Below, in pieces: positions 1 to 7,133 of a stretch of 10,668 nucleotides of DNA. The notes beneath the pieces are model-generated. The model made no database searches and was not told where the DNA came from. It saw nothing but the letters and a program-made list of their open reading frames with translations. The position numbers and the translations under genes were made by a program. Origin of the DNA: Collybiopsis luxurians FD-317 M1 (lineage: Eukaryota > Basidiomycota > Agaricomycetes > Agaricales > Omphalotaceae); contig KN834837.1 in NCBI GenBank assembly GCA_000827265.1, forward strand, positions 205,447 through 216,114. Direction: 5' to 3'. Within the stretch, counting starts at the first letter, position 1; every line of letters starts with the position of its first letter.

Positions 1-79
1 AAGCAAGGAAGCGGTAGTAACAAAGGGGAGGGGACAGGGAGGGGAGGGGAGGAGAAAGGAAATAACATAGCAGCATGAG
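1..79. repeat. Purine-rich (G/A) tract, edge of a duplicated unit
   Basis: The plus strand from about 25 to 60 is almost pure G and A, made of GGGGA and GGGGAGGGG-type runs. It precedes the palindrome at 80-182, just as a much longer purine tract (2116-2425) precedes the second palindrome. The shared AGCATG just before each palindrome (72-77 and about 2410-2415) supports the two flanks being homologous. By analogy with the right copy, this may be the 3' end of another copy of the decayed gene at 1361-2115, but that gene would lie outside the window. Confidence 0.6.
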
Positions 80-182
80 GGTTACTGCTCCAATGTGTCT
101 TCACTAGTACCAATGCGTGTGGTCGATGTAATCGACACCGAAGCACGGCGAATTGGTACTAAGACACATTGAAGGAGTAACC
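80..182. repeat. 103-bp hairpin-forming palindrome, copy 1
   Basis: The outer arms are 80-101 and 161-182, matching at 20 of 22 positions as inverted repeats, with perfect GGTTACT/AGTAACC ends. A second stem, AGTACCAAT (106-114) with ATTGGTACT (152-160), directly adjoins the right outer arm. Inside are a CGTG/CACG stem (116-119 with 144-147) and a GTCGAT/ATCGAC stem (122-127 with 131-136) around a 3-nt loop. The DNA or its RNA could therefore fold into one long interrupted hairpin. It has no recognisable tRNA boxes. It may be a small foldback element, a precursor of small RNA, or a structural site; the sequence alone does not decide. Confidence 0.7.
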
Positions 183-309
183 GCCAACGACTTTTGTGAG
201 ATAGATTAAACTTGTGCCCTCATTGCAATGAACATTACAGTATGGAAATAATAGGTATGAACGGAAGGATGAAGATTGGCATATTAACCCCTGGAGTACA
301 CCTCGGAGG

Positions 310-837
310 GGGTTTAAAAGTGCTATGTCTGATAACCAACAGGGAGGAGAATAACCAAGTGCCGAGGCCAAGGTCCTAATCAAAGCAAACGGTTGATACC
401 GGGACAAGCCTCCAAAAAAGAAAACAAAACAAAAACTCACCTTTGCGCAAGCACTGCAATTTACACCGAGGGACACTGAAGCTTCATGGATGAACAGCCA
501 GTCAAATATTCCAACAACGAAAGGCGATAGCAATGTTTAGAGGCAAAAAGCCTGGCAAGAAAAGCGGTCAACATGAAAACTCATTCAGAGGAATACAAAC
601 TTACTTTTTATATTATGGCAACAGCAGATTTGAAGATAAGTCCAACCAATGAATCCTCCGCTGACCTTTCAGATATTGCCTGCGCATGATTAGGGCAATG
701 AAGCAACAAGTTCAGTGGTACTCACTGCTATAAAGTCATGGTAACAAGTCAAGGTGGGAAGGAAAAAAAAATTCTCAGGCTCAGCTCGCCTTATCCTGCA
801 CCCTCAATGAGCTTGCGTAAGCCAGGCACTTCAGCGC
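310..837. repeat. About 500-bp direct repeat, copy 1
   Basis: This block recurs at about 2972-3500 with an offset of 2663 bp (331 matches 2994, 541 matches 3204), changing to 2662 after a one-base change in a poly-A run. From 331 to about 690 the copies are nearly identical; 441-551 differs at a single base from 3104-3214. Divergence rises after about 690, and similarity ends near 837. No intact reading frame covers it. The interval 183-309, between the palindrome and this block, shows no gene and has no clear counterpart in copy 2. It could be part of a tandem locus duplication or the repeated end of a transposable element. Confidence 0.85.
376..604 (-). other. Splice-like signals on the minus strand inside the repeat
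   Basis: Read on the minus strand, 552-604 begins GTAAGT and ends TTGCCAG (53 nt), and 376-440 begins GTGAGT and ends GATTAG (65 nt). They bracket a 111-nt exon-like stretch at 441-551. The same signals are kept in copy 2 (3215-3267, 3039-3103). The 111-nt piece has stops in all three frames, so it would be a non-coding or untranslated exon, part of a broken gene, or a chance pattern. Sequence conservation alone is not proof, because the whole block was recently duplicated. Confidence 0.3.
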
Positions 838-839
838 AT

Positions 840-960
840 GCCCAGTGAAAATTGACCCATGCCAGGCTGAGCAAAAATGAGCGTTACTTGCGCGATTCAC
901 TTTGTATGGAGCTGTCAAGAAGTGTCAAGACCTCTGATGCTCATTTTCGCTCGACTGGGC
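840..960. repeat. Imperfect inverted-repeat pair, MITE-like
   Basis: GCCCAGT at 840-846 is matched by ACTGGGC at 954-960. Inside these, the left side carries GAGCAAAAATGAGC and the right side carries GCTCATTTTCGCTC, nearly its reverse complement. Further CTCATT motifs lie out to about 1100. The arms are imperfect and I see no clear target-site duplication, so this is only a candidate relic of a short DNA transposon. It starts where similarity between the two 500-bp blocks ends. Confidence 0.35.
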
Positions 961-1360
961 TCAAAAATCTGGAATAAGGACAAGCTAGAATGAGCAAAGC
1001 AAGCACAATTGTATGGATCATCCCAGCTCATTGAAACAGTCATTCTCATTATCTATTAATCCCTTGTTGGCTCGCTATCACTCATTCAGGCTCGTTAGTG
1101 TTTAGATACTATTTACTATATACAGCAATACAAAATGGTACTATACATGTGTAGTTACCGCGTAATACTCGAACGATGGCAACTCCGACAGCAGGCGTAC
1201 ACACAAGCTAAGAAAATCAGAATCAGTAAAGCCCAAAACGATGAACCATGCTACTAACCTAAGAATGCAACAAAGGCCAAGCAGTGATTTGAGCACGCAC
1301 AAAAGCTAAGACTATTACAGTCAGTTATGCCCAAAATGATAAACGTTGGTACTCACATAA
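961..1360. other. Region without a recognisable gene
   Basis: About 400 bp of ordinary base composition. There is no long reading frame on either strand, no RNA gene, and only scattered CTCATT motifs near its left end. It may hold decayed upstream exons or introns of the pseudogene that follows, but I cannot delimit them. Confidence 0.5.
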
Positions 1361-2115
1361 AAATGCAGTGAAACCCAGGAAGCTGTGCTTGACAATATGA
1401 ACGCAATGGGAGTTGAAGTGGCCAGGCTGCAATATCCTGTTAAACAGATCAGATGAATGTTCGGGAAGATAAGAGCTTACCTACTGTTGTTCCTCAGCTC
1501 CTTTACTTGACACTTTGATTCCAATTCCATAGAATGGGGATGCGTGAACAGTCAAGATGAATCAAAAAGAAACACGTATGTTTTGCCTGTACCTCCTCTG
1601 CCCATTTGGCTTTGAGACAATCACTGGGAAACGTCAGTCTGAAGCCAGAGCACTAGATTATTCATGAGGACTTACATTCTGTCGATAAGGGTTGCAAGTG
1701 TAAAAGCGTAGAGATGAATGCAGCATTGTCAAACCTAGAGACATTTCATTCAAATAGATATATGACAGCGAGGAAGTAGATGACGTACCGGGAAGAGATA
1801 CATGGAATCTTGAGTTGGTGATAGAAAATGTTGACAAGATTCATTTCGGCTTTGGTGATGTGGCCAGTGTGAGAATAATCTACAAGAGATTCAGTGAGTA
1901 ACATACCAAATGAAACCGATACGAAATGAAACTGACACAGAGGATGAAGAAGTTGACATTAGAGGTCTTCAGCGCATCAATAGCAGGATGACGTGGATGT
2001 TGCCGGTGCTTCTGGGCTGGACTGGTAGCAGTTTGCACAGGTCATTGGCAATGTCTCTGTTTACATTAAGGGCACTGATATTGAGACTGACTGGCCGTCG
2101 AATGTGATACCGATA
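1361..2115 (+). pseudogene. Decayed intron-containing gene of unknown function
   Basis: Several plus-strand stretches read like protein and are joined by fungal-type splice sites. At 1379-1453 a frame encodes EAVLDNMNAMGVEVARLQYP and a few more residues. An acceptor at 1532 opens 1533-1575 (WGCVNSQDESKRN). An intron of about 62 nt follows (GTATGT at 1576, CAG at 1637). Then 1638-1758 is open apart from a TAG at 1654. After a 2-nt AT-repeat slip near 1759, frame 3 continues with EEVDDVPGRDTWNLELVIEN and on to RIIYKRFS near 1893, where GTGAGT begins. Further on, DDVDVAGASGLDW, a TAG, and GTDIETDWPSNVIPIGRD lead into the purine tract. I do not recognise the protein. Stops and a frameshift mark it as broken; exon joins after 1893 are uncertain. 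Confidence 0.5.
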
Positions 2116-2425
2116 GGGAGAGACAGGAGGAGGAAGAGCCGGAGGAAGAGCCGGAGGAAGAGGAGGAACAAGAGGAGCAGGAGGAACAGGAACAGGAGCA
2201 GGAGGAACAGGAGCAGGAAGAAGGGGGGGGGAGGAGAGTGAAAGAAGGGAGGGGAAGGAGAGTGAAAGAAGGGAGGGGAAGGAGAGTGAAAGAAGGGAGG
2301 GGAAGGAGAGTGAAAGAAGGGAGGGGAGGGAGGAAGAGGGAGGGAAAGAGTGGGGGAAAGGGAGGAAGAGGGTGGAAGAGGGTGGGGGGAAGAGGGTGGG
2401 AAGGAGAGAAGCATGGAAAGGTGAT
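2116..2425. repeat. Long G/A minisatellite and purine tract
   Basis: Nearly all bases on the plus strand are G or A for about 300 bp. The left part is GGAGGAAGAGCC and GGAGGAACAGGA units, which in one frame would encode Glu/Gln-rich sequence and may be the expanded tail of the pseudogene upstream. From about 2233 to 2328 there are four near-perfect 24-bp units (GTGAAAGAA starts at 2238, 2262, 2286, 2310). The right part is GGGGGAAGAGG-like. Long open frames here on either strand are low-complexity artefacts. Such tracts can form triplex or G-quadruplex DNA and often change length. Confidence 0.85.
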
Positions 2426-2433
2426 CCCAACCC

Positions 2434-2516
2434 CAATGTGCTTTAACTAGTACCAATGCGTGTACTTGGTGTAATTGACACTGAAGCACGGCAAATTGGT
2501 ACTAGGGCTCATTGCA
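2434..2516. repeat. Hairpin-forming palindrome, copy 2
   Basis: The 55-nt core at 2449-2503 aligns without gaps to 106-160 of copy 1. The main stem here is a perfect 11-bp pair, CTAGTACCAAT (2447-2457) with ATTGGTACTAG (2495-2505). Outer arms are degenerate compared with copy 1. Differences include CG in copy 1 against TG or CA here (ATCGAC to ATTGAC, CACCG to CACTG, GGCG to GGCA), as expected from CpG decay. Confidence 0.7.
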
Positions 2517-2774
2517 TTGTGGAGTGTCCATATCTGTCCAATATCAAGATAGCGAAACGCTTGTATATGTGTTTTGGATATTAGGGTGTGGAATTATGAT
2601 ACGAATAAAGGAGTAAATGAAAATGGACTTTTCAAACTACATGCCGCACGCAATGATCCCAATATAACTAAATATATGCAAAGACTGAGAGTAAGATAAT
2701 GAGATACGTAGCAAGGGTACAGGAGAATACGGTGAAATGTAGGAAGGGAAGTAGAAGAACAGGAGGTCAGAGAA
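2517..2774. other. Spacer with one short exon-like frame
   Basis: No full gene is visible. On the plus strand one frame is open from about 2554 to 2697 and includes NGLFKLHAARNDPNITKYM, which resembles a single ankyrin-repeat helix pair (the N-G-x-x-x-L-H-A-A pattern). It has no start codon in context and no partner repeat. It may be chance, or a decayed exon. This spacer has no counterpart between the palindrome and the block in copy 1. Confidence 0.25.
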
Positions 2775-2951
2775 GGGAGCGGGAGCAGGAGAGGGAAGGG
2801 AGCGGGAGCAGGAGAGGGAAGGGAGTGGGAGCAGGGAAGGGAGTGGGAGCAGGGAAGGGAGCGGGAGCAGGGAAGGGAGCAGGAGCAGGGAAGGGAGCAG
2901 GAGCAGGGAAGGGAAGGGAGCGGGAGCAGGGAAGGGAGCAGGAGCAGAATA
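2775..2951. repeat. 18-bp and 23-bp G/A minisatellite
   Basis: Two 23-bp units start at 2775 and 2798. They are followed by 18-bp units starting at 2821, 2839, 2857, 2875 and 2893, a 5-bp GGGAA interruption at 2911-2915, and units at 2916 and 2934. The unit is roughly GGGAGCGGGAGCAGGGAA with G/A and C/T variants. Copy 1 has no equivalent, so this expansion, with the spacer, accounts for the roughly 320-bp difference between the palindrome offset (2343) and the block offset (2663). Open frames through it (Gly/Ala/Lys plus strand, Ser/Leu/Cys minus strand) are repeat artefacts. Confidence 0.9.
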
Positions 2952-2971
2952 AGCGTATTAGAATCTTGGAA

Positions 2972-3500
2972 GGTTTTCAAAACTGCTATGTCCAATAACC
3001 AACAGGGAGGAGAATAACCAAGTACCGAGGCCAAGGTCCTAATCAAAGCAAACGGTTGATACCAGGACAAGCCTCCAAAAAAGAAAACAAAACAAAAACT
3101 CACCTTCGCGCAAGCACTGCAATTTACACCGAGGGACACTGAAGCTTCATGGATGAACAGCCAGTCAAATATTCCAACAACGAAAGGCGATAGCAATGTT
3201 TAGAGGCAAAAAGCCTGGCAAGAAAAGCGGTCAACATGAAAACTCATTCAGAGGAATACAAACTTACTTTTTATATTATGGCAACAGCAGATTTGAAGAG
3301 AAGTCCAACCAATGAATCCTCCGCTGACCTTTCAGATGTTGCCTGTGAACAATTAGGGCGACAAAGTAACAAATTCGGTGGTACTCACCGCTATAAAGTC
3401 ATGGTATCAAGTCAAGGTGGGAAGGAAAAAAATTTCCCAGGTTCAGCTTGCCTTATCCCGCACCCTCAATGAGCTTGTGTAAGCTGGGCGCTTCAGTGCC
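2972..3500. repeat. About 500-bp direct repeat, copy 2
   Basis: The counterpart of 310-837. A short plus-strand frame (ATG at 3236, 78 codons) is open here, but the matching frame in copy 1 stops early at TGCGCATGA, so it is probably not a gene. Similarity to copy 1 ends near 3500, where inverted-repeat DNA begins. That copy 1 also passes into inverted-repeat-like DNA at the same point (840) suggests a shared boundary or a preferred insertion site. Confidence 0.85.
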
Positions 3501-3690
3501 CGCTTAATCGGGAAGTCTAACTTATGTGGTTTTAAGTTACCTATCTTATGTATATTGTGTAGTGTACAAGAATAAATGCAAGTATTTGAGTGCCCACCCG
3601 AATGCGGTGGGCGGGCATGCAACGGAAGGTTGGGTAATGCTTGGGCATACTGTGGGCACTCATTGCCCAATGGTCGCCTGATCATTGGGC
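3495..3690. repeat. Cluster of TGCCCA/TGGGCA inverted repeats
   Basis: TGAGTGCCCAC (3587-3597) pairs perfectly with GTGGGCACTCA (3652-3662). Inside it, TGCCCACC is partly mirrored by GGTGGGCGGGCA. GCCCAATG (3665-3672) pairs with CATTGGGC (3683-3690), and AGTGCCC also occurs at 3495. GATCATTG occurs twice as a direct repeat just downstream. An AATAAA occurs at 3571. This density of short palindromes suggests one or two nested relics of short DNA transposons. No coding content is convincing. Confidence 0.5.
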
Positions 3691-3717
3691 GATCATTGCC
3701 TGTTACTTTTCAGAGCC

Positions 3718-4062
3718 GTAAAAGCAGTACTTCTTCCTTCATAAAAGGACTCGAGAAATATATTAAATATCGAATGACAAAGCCAATCTATTTCGGCAGC
3801 AAAAGGTGCCACAAAAGGGTTACTGTTTCTGATGTAAAATCAATTGCAAAAGGAATTCTTTGTCCGCAGCAAAAGTAAATCTTTCTCTTGTGACAAAGCA
3901 AATACATTTCTATTCCTTTTACAGTAGTAATAGTAGTTGCAAAATTATATATATCATGTCCCCTTTTTCGGCAGTGATATTTATTCTATCTCATCAGGAA
4001 AATTAGTTGTAAAAGTAGTCGCAAAATTACAAATATTTCTTTACCTTTTGCAGCTGCAAAAG
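3718..4062. repeat. A/T-rich segment with GCAAAA motifs and 18-bp palindrome
   Basis: The motif GCAAAA occurs about six times in direct orientation (near 3799, 3846, 3869, 3939, 4021, 4056) and once inverted (4046-4051). The segment ends in the perfect palindrome CTTTTGCAGCTGCAAAAG at 4045-4062. Retrotransposon pol sequence begins immediately after. The pattern resembles subterminal repeats of a non-autonomous DNA transposon or foldback element. No gene is supported here; the short frames are A/T-rich chance openings. Confidence 0.45.
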
Positions 4063-5682
4063 ATCGGACCGGTGGTGGTGTCTGCTAGAGCAGGAAGAGA
4101 GCAAATATTGATTCCTCCGGAACAACTCAATGCAGCATTGCTTTTGAATGAGGATTTGTTATAAGAACAGATTCAAAAGGCGGAACAAGACGAATTCATG
4201 CGAGACACCATAAAGCAGATTCAAGAAGGGAAGATTAAAAATGTGGTATTCGAAAATGGGTTACTTAAACGACAAGGTTGTATATATGTCCCTAATGACA
4301 CAAACCTTTGACGAGACGTACTATCTGCCTATCACGATCACACACTCAGAGGACATCTGGGTGAGAAGAAAACAAAAAAGATACTCAATCAGTTGTTCTT
4401 TTGGAAAGGAAGCAGCAAGGACATACATCACTACGTACAAAGCTGCCATACTTGTATAAGATCCAAGGCTAGAAGAACTCTCCGATATGGGAATCTGAAA
4501 CCTCTACCCATTGGGCAAAGACCCTGGAGCTCAATTTCGATGGACCATATAGTTCAACTCCCGAAAGCAGGAAAGGAACACTTTGATGCAATCCTAGTAG
4601 TAGTAGATCGGCTCATGAAACAAGCCATCTATATTCCCTGTCACACGACAGACACTACAAAGGATTTCACAAGACTATTCCTCAAAAATGTATTCTCGAA
4701 ACATGGGCTACCAGTGGATATCGTCTCAGATCGAGGAAGCTTGTTCATCTCCCAGTTTTGGAAAGAATTGTGTAAGATACTTGGTATCGAGTCTCGTCTC
4801 TCAACGGCATATCACCCTCAAATGGATGGGCAGACAGAGAGAACTAATCAAAGCCTCGAAGGATACCTAAGAATCTATATGTCTTACAACCAAGACAACT
4901 GGGATGCCTTATTACCTATTGCAGAATTCGTATACAACAACACTCCCCATTCAACTACAGGATTAACACCCTTCTTTGCGAATAAAGGATACCATCCAAA
5001 ACTTTCAATCAACCTTTCAAAGGTGAATGACTCGGAAGCAAACCAGTATGCTACTGAGTTAAAAGAAATACACAAATATTTAAAACAACGCATATACAAA
5101 GCAAACAAGGCAGCAGCGAATCAGTTCAATCGCCACCGTGCCGGAAATCCTGATTGGAAAAAGGGTGACCAAGTCTGGTTGGACATGGGTAACATCTGAA
5201 CAAGAAGGCCTACCAAAAAATTGGATCACAAGTGGGCAGGATCCTATACGATACTCAATAAAATAGGATCTCATGCCTATCGACTCGAGTTACCGGGGGA
5301 CCTACAATGAATCCATAATGTATTCCATGTCGATAGACTAAAACCCCATCATCCAGATCCTTTCCAGCGAGTCGTATCGCCACCTCCACCAATCTTCATT
5401 AAAGGAGAACCGGAATATGAAGTCGAGTCAATAAAAGACAGTCGTCCAATGGGAGAAACGGACAGAGGAATCCAGTACTTGATCAAATGGAAAGGGTATG
5501 ACGAGGAGTCCTGGATTCCCTGGAAAGGTATGGTAGGAAGTATTGATTTATTTTGCAAGTGGGAGAATGCACATCCGAGGAAATGAAAGTTACCTCTCGA
5601 GCTCCTCAAAGAACTCGAAAGCCTAGCCCTGTGAGACAAGGAGGAAAGGGAGTTGAGACAAGCAGCTGAAGCTGTCATTTAA
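4063..5682 (+). pseudogene. pol: Ty3/gypsy pol remnant: integrase and chromodomain
   Basis: One frame can be followed from 4063 to 5682, broken by TAA at 4162 and TGA at 4309, 5197, 5308, 5584 and 5632. The zinc-binding module has His at 4333 and 4354 (context HDHTLRGHLG) and Cys at 4444 and 4453 (SCHTC). The integrase core has Asp at 4543 (SMDHI), Asp at 4729 (VSDRG) and Glu at 4837 (QTERTNQ), with exactly 35 residues between the last two, as in DD35E enzymes. A conserved C-terminal part of integrase (HNVFHVDRLKPHH) follows. A chromodomain lies at about 5413-5583 (EYEVESIKD, YLIKWKGYDEESW), with Tyr and Trp residues in aromatic-cage positions. Such chromodomains bind heterochromatin marks and steer insertion. 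The upstream RT and RNase H are missing. The longest unbroken piece, 4393-5196, covers the core. The element cannot make a full Pol. Confidence 0.9.
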
Positions 5683-5720
5683 TTGGGAGAAACAACTCTC
5701 GAAATCGAAACCTCAACCTT

Positions 5721-5730
5721 AAAGGGGGGG
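5721..5730 (+). other. Polypurine tract 1, after pol
   Basis: AAAGGGGGGG followed by TAA lies about 40 bp after the last pol stop. That is where a Ty3/gypsy polypurine tract, the primer site for plus-strand DNA synthesis, is expected. No LTR follows: the next bases do not begin with TGTTA. It shares ACCTTA, a G7 run and TAA with the tract at 9251. The rest of 5731-5888 is A/T-rich and holds no gene; it is probably the 3' untranslated region of the antisense gene ending at 5889. Confidence 0.6.
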
Positions 5731-5888
5731 TAAAAGCAATACTTCAAGTTTTCGTTTCCAATTTCTCAACACGTTTCTTTCTATTATTATCAAAAATCAT
5801 AACAAATTCATAATTCCATTTCAGGGAAATAAAGCATACAGTGGGCATAGATTGGGATATACAGGTACAGAAGGCTGGAACAGAGGGA

Positions 5889-6832
5889 CTAATCAAAGGA
5901 CGACTTGATTAATTTGTCATGTTCGGCTCGAATGTCGAAAGGGATTCCAAATACTTCCTCCAGTTCCCGGGCATATAAATCCTCAACACGCTCAATCTCC
6001 ATCTGTTCCTGTATATCCTGCAAGGACAGAGCCATATGGAGGCTGGGATCCACCAATTCATCTTCATTCTTCTCAACCAATGAATAGGTCAAAGGATCCT
6101 CCCCGGTGTGAACAAAGTAGGCATTAGGGTGACCAGACGAAAAGATCACTACAGGAGATGTATTGCGAGTCTCAATGAGAGTACTGGGAAGGGAAGTGGT
6201 ATCGAGAGAAGGAACAAAATTGGATAGGGAATCGGGAGTGGAGTCACTCTTCATCTCAAAAGCAAAGGAGTCAGAGGAAGGACCACCCCATATGTCCATA
6301 GGGGCAACGGTGCAAGTAGTCACTGGTTCCAAGGACAGATCTCCAATATTCAAGAGACAACAAAGCTCCTCGTAAACACTGTGAAATCGAGATAATTCAA
6401 CTCCACGCCCCTGGGCCAAAGCTTCAGCAGCAAGTTGGAGGTTGTGGGACTCGACGAGAGAGTCTCGCAACTCCTTAATAACCTGATCTTGCTCCTTAAT
6501 GGTCACTTCAGCAGTTTCGTGAAGATATCTGGCTTCCTGGGCATCTCGCTAGGAAGGATCAGTGAGCCATGGAAACCCTACGACAAGTCAAAAAGAAATA
6601 CAGATGACTCAAGCATCTTATCTTCAAATTCCTGCATGGTTCGACTCAAGAGTTCTCGCAACTCATGGATCTCATTGGATTGACCCTCAACAACCCTCTG
6701 CAGTTGCCCAAACTCACAACGAGCTTGGTTCACAAGGACGTCCTGATCAGATACAACTTGAGAAATACTCTCAGCAGCATCAGCGAGATGATCTAGGAAC
6801 AAAGCAGAGTCAAAGGGAGAAGGGGAAGCCAT
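5889..6832 (-). CDS. Antisense gene 2: intact coiled-coil/acidic protein, unknown function
   Basis: Two exons, 6832-6602 (77 codons from ATG) and 6548-5889, joined in phase 0 across a 53-nt intron (6601-6549; GTATTT donor, CTGAT-like branch, CCTAG acceptor). The spliced protein is 296 residues, ending at TAG 5891-5889, with no internal stop. The first 120 or so residues form heptad-rich helices (NEIHELRELLSRTMQEFEDK, EQDQVIKELRDSLVESHN); the rest is acidic and Ser/Thr-rich, with a Glu-rich helix near the end (QEQMEIERVEDLYARELEEV). No signal peptide, membrane segment or catalytic motif is visible. A TATA-like box lies about 50 nt upstream of the ATG. It follows antisense gene 1 by 301 bp on the same strand, inside the retrotransposon. 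I do not recognise the family. It may act with gene 1 through coiled-coil contacts, but this is only inference from proximity and shape. Confidence 0.7.
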
Positions 6833-6880
6833 GACAAGAGAGGACCTCGAAATGAGGATAGAAAAATAGTCTCAAAAAAG

Positions 6881-6892
6881 TATCCTTTTATC
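6881..6892 (-). promoter_or_regulatory. TATA-like box of antisense gene 2
   Basis: On the minus strand the sequence reads GATAAAAGGATA, about 50 nt upstream of the ATG at 6832. The spacing matches that of the box upstream of antisense gene 1. Supported by position and motif only. Confidence 0.4.
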
Positions 6893-7133
6893 AAGACAAG
6901 GATGCCCAATACGAACCTAATAAGGGACAAAACGTGCAGCCACATGCATACGCCTCATGGAAATTTTTGAATACTTCGATTCTCAGGAGATATCTTATTT
7001 CGAACCCGGGGCAACTTCTTATTTCACACAAAGGAGGGGCCCAAAAAAGAAAAAGATTTAATTTAGGAAGAGAAATACAAAAAATTCGGAATAAGGATCT
7101 ATCTAGATACAAGAAGTTTACAAGCCAAAAGTC

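Noticed and set aside
159..533. Minus-strand open frame shared with 2594-3196
   Set aside because: The shared part only reflects the duplicated block; the frame crosses likely intron sequence and starts from a non-ATG codon, and the tails differ and are repeat-derived.
1140..1500. A series of minus-strand intron-like signals (GTAAGC, GTGAGT, GTTAGT with AG ends)
   Set aside because: The implied exons do not form a consistent frame, and the plus strand over 1361-1453 reads as protein, so at least part of this pattern must be chance.
1580..1602. A Walker A-like string (GRGGTGKT) on the minus strand, as in Pif1/Helitron helicases or kinesins
   Set aside because: The frame is closed on both sides, no following helicase or kinesin motifs appear, and the bases lie in a pyrimidine-rich stretch that reads better as an intron of the plus-strand pseudogene (GTATGT at 1576 to CAG at 1637).
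1969..2489. Overlapping Leu/Ser/Pro-rich and Arg/Gly-rich frames
   Set aside because: They are translations of the purine/pyrimidine minisatellite and appear in several frames at once, so they carry no evidence of a gene.
3718..5746. GTAAAAGCAGTACTTC at 3718 resembles GTAAAAGCAATACTTC after polypurine tract 1, suggesting paired LTR starts
   Set aside because: Similarity stops after 16 bases, the ends are not TG, and one such match is not unexpected by chance in a window this size.
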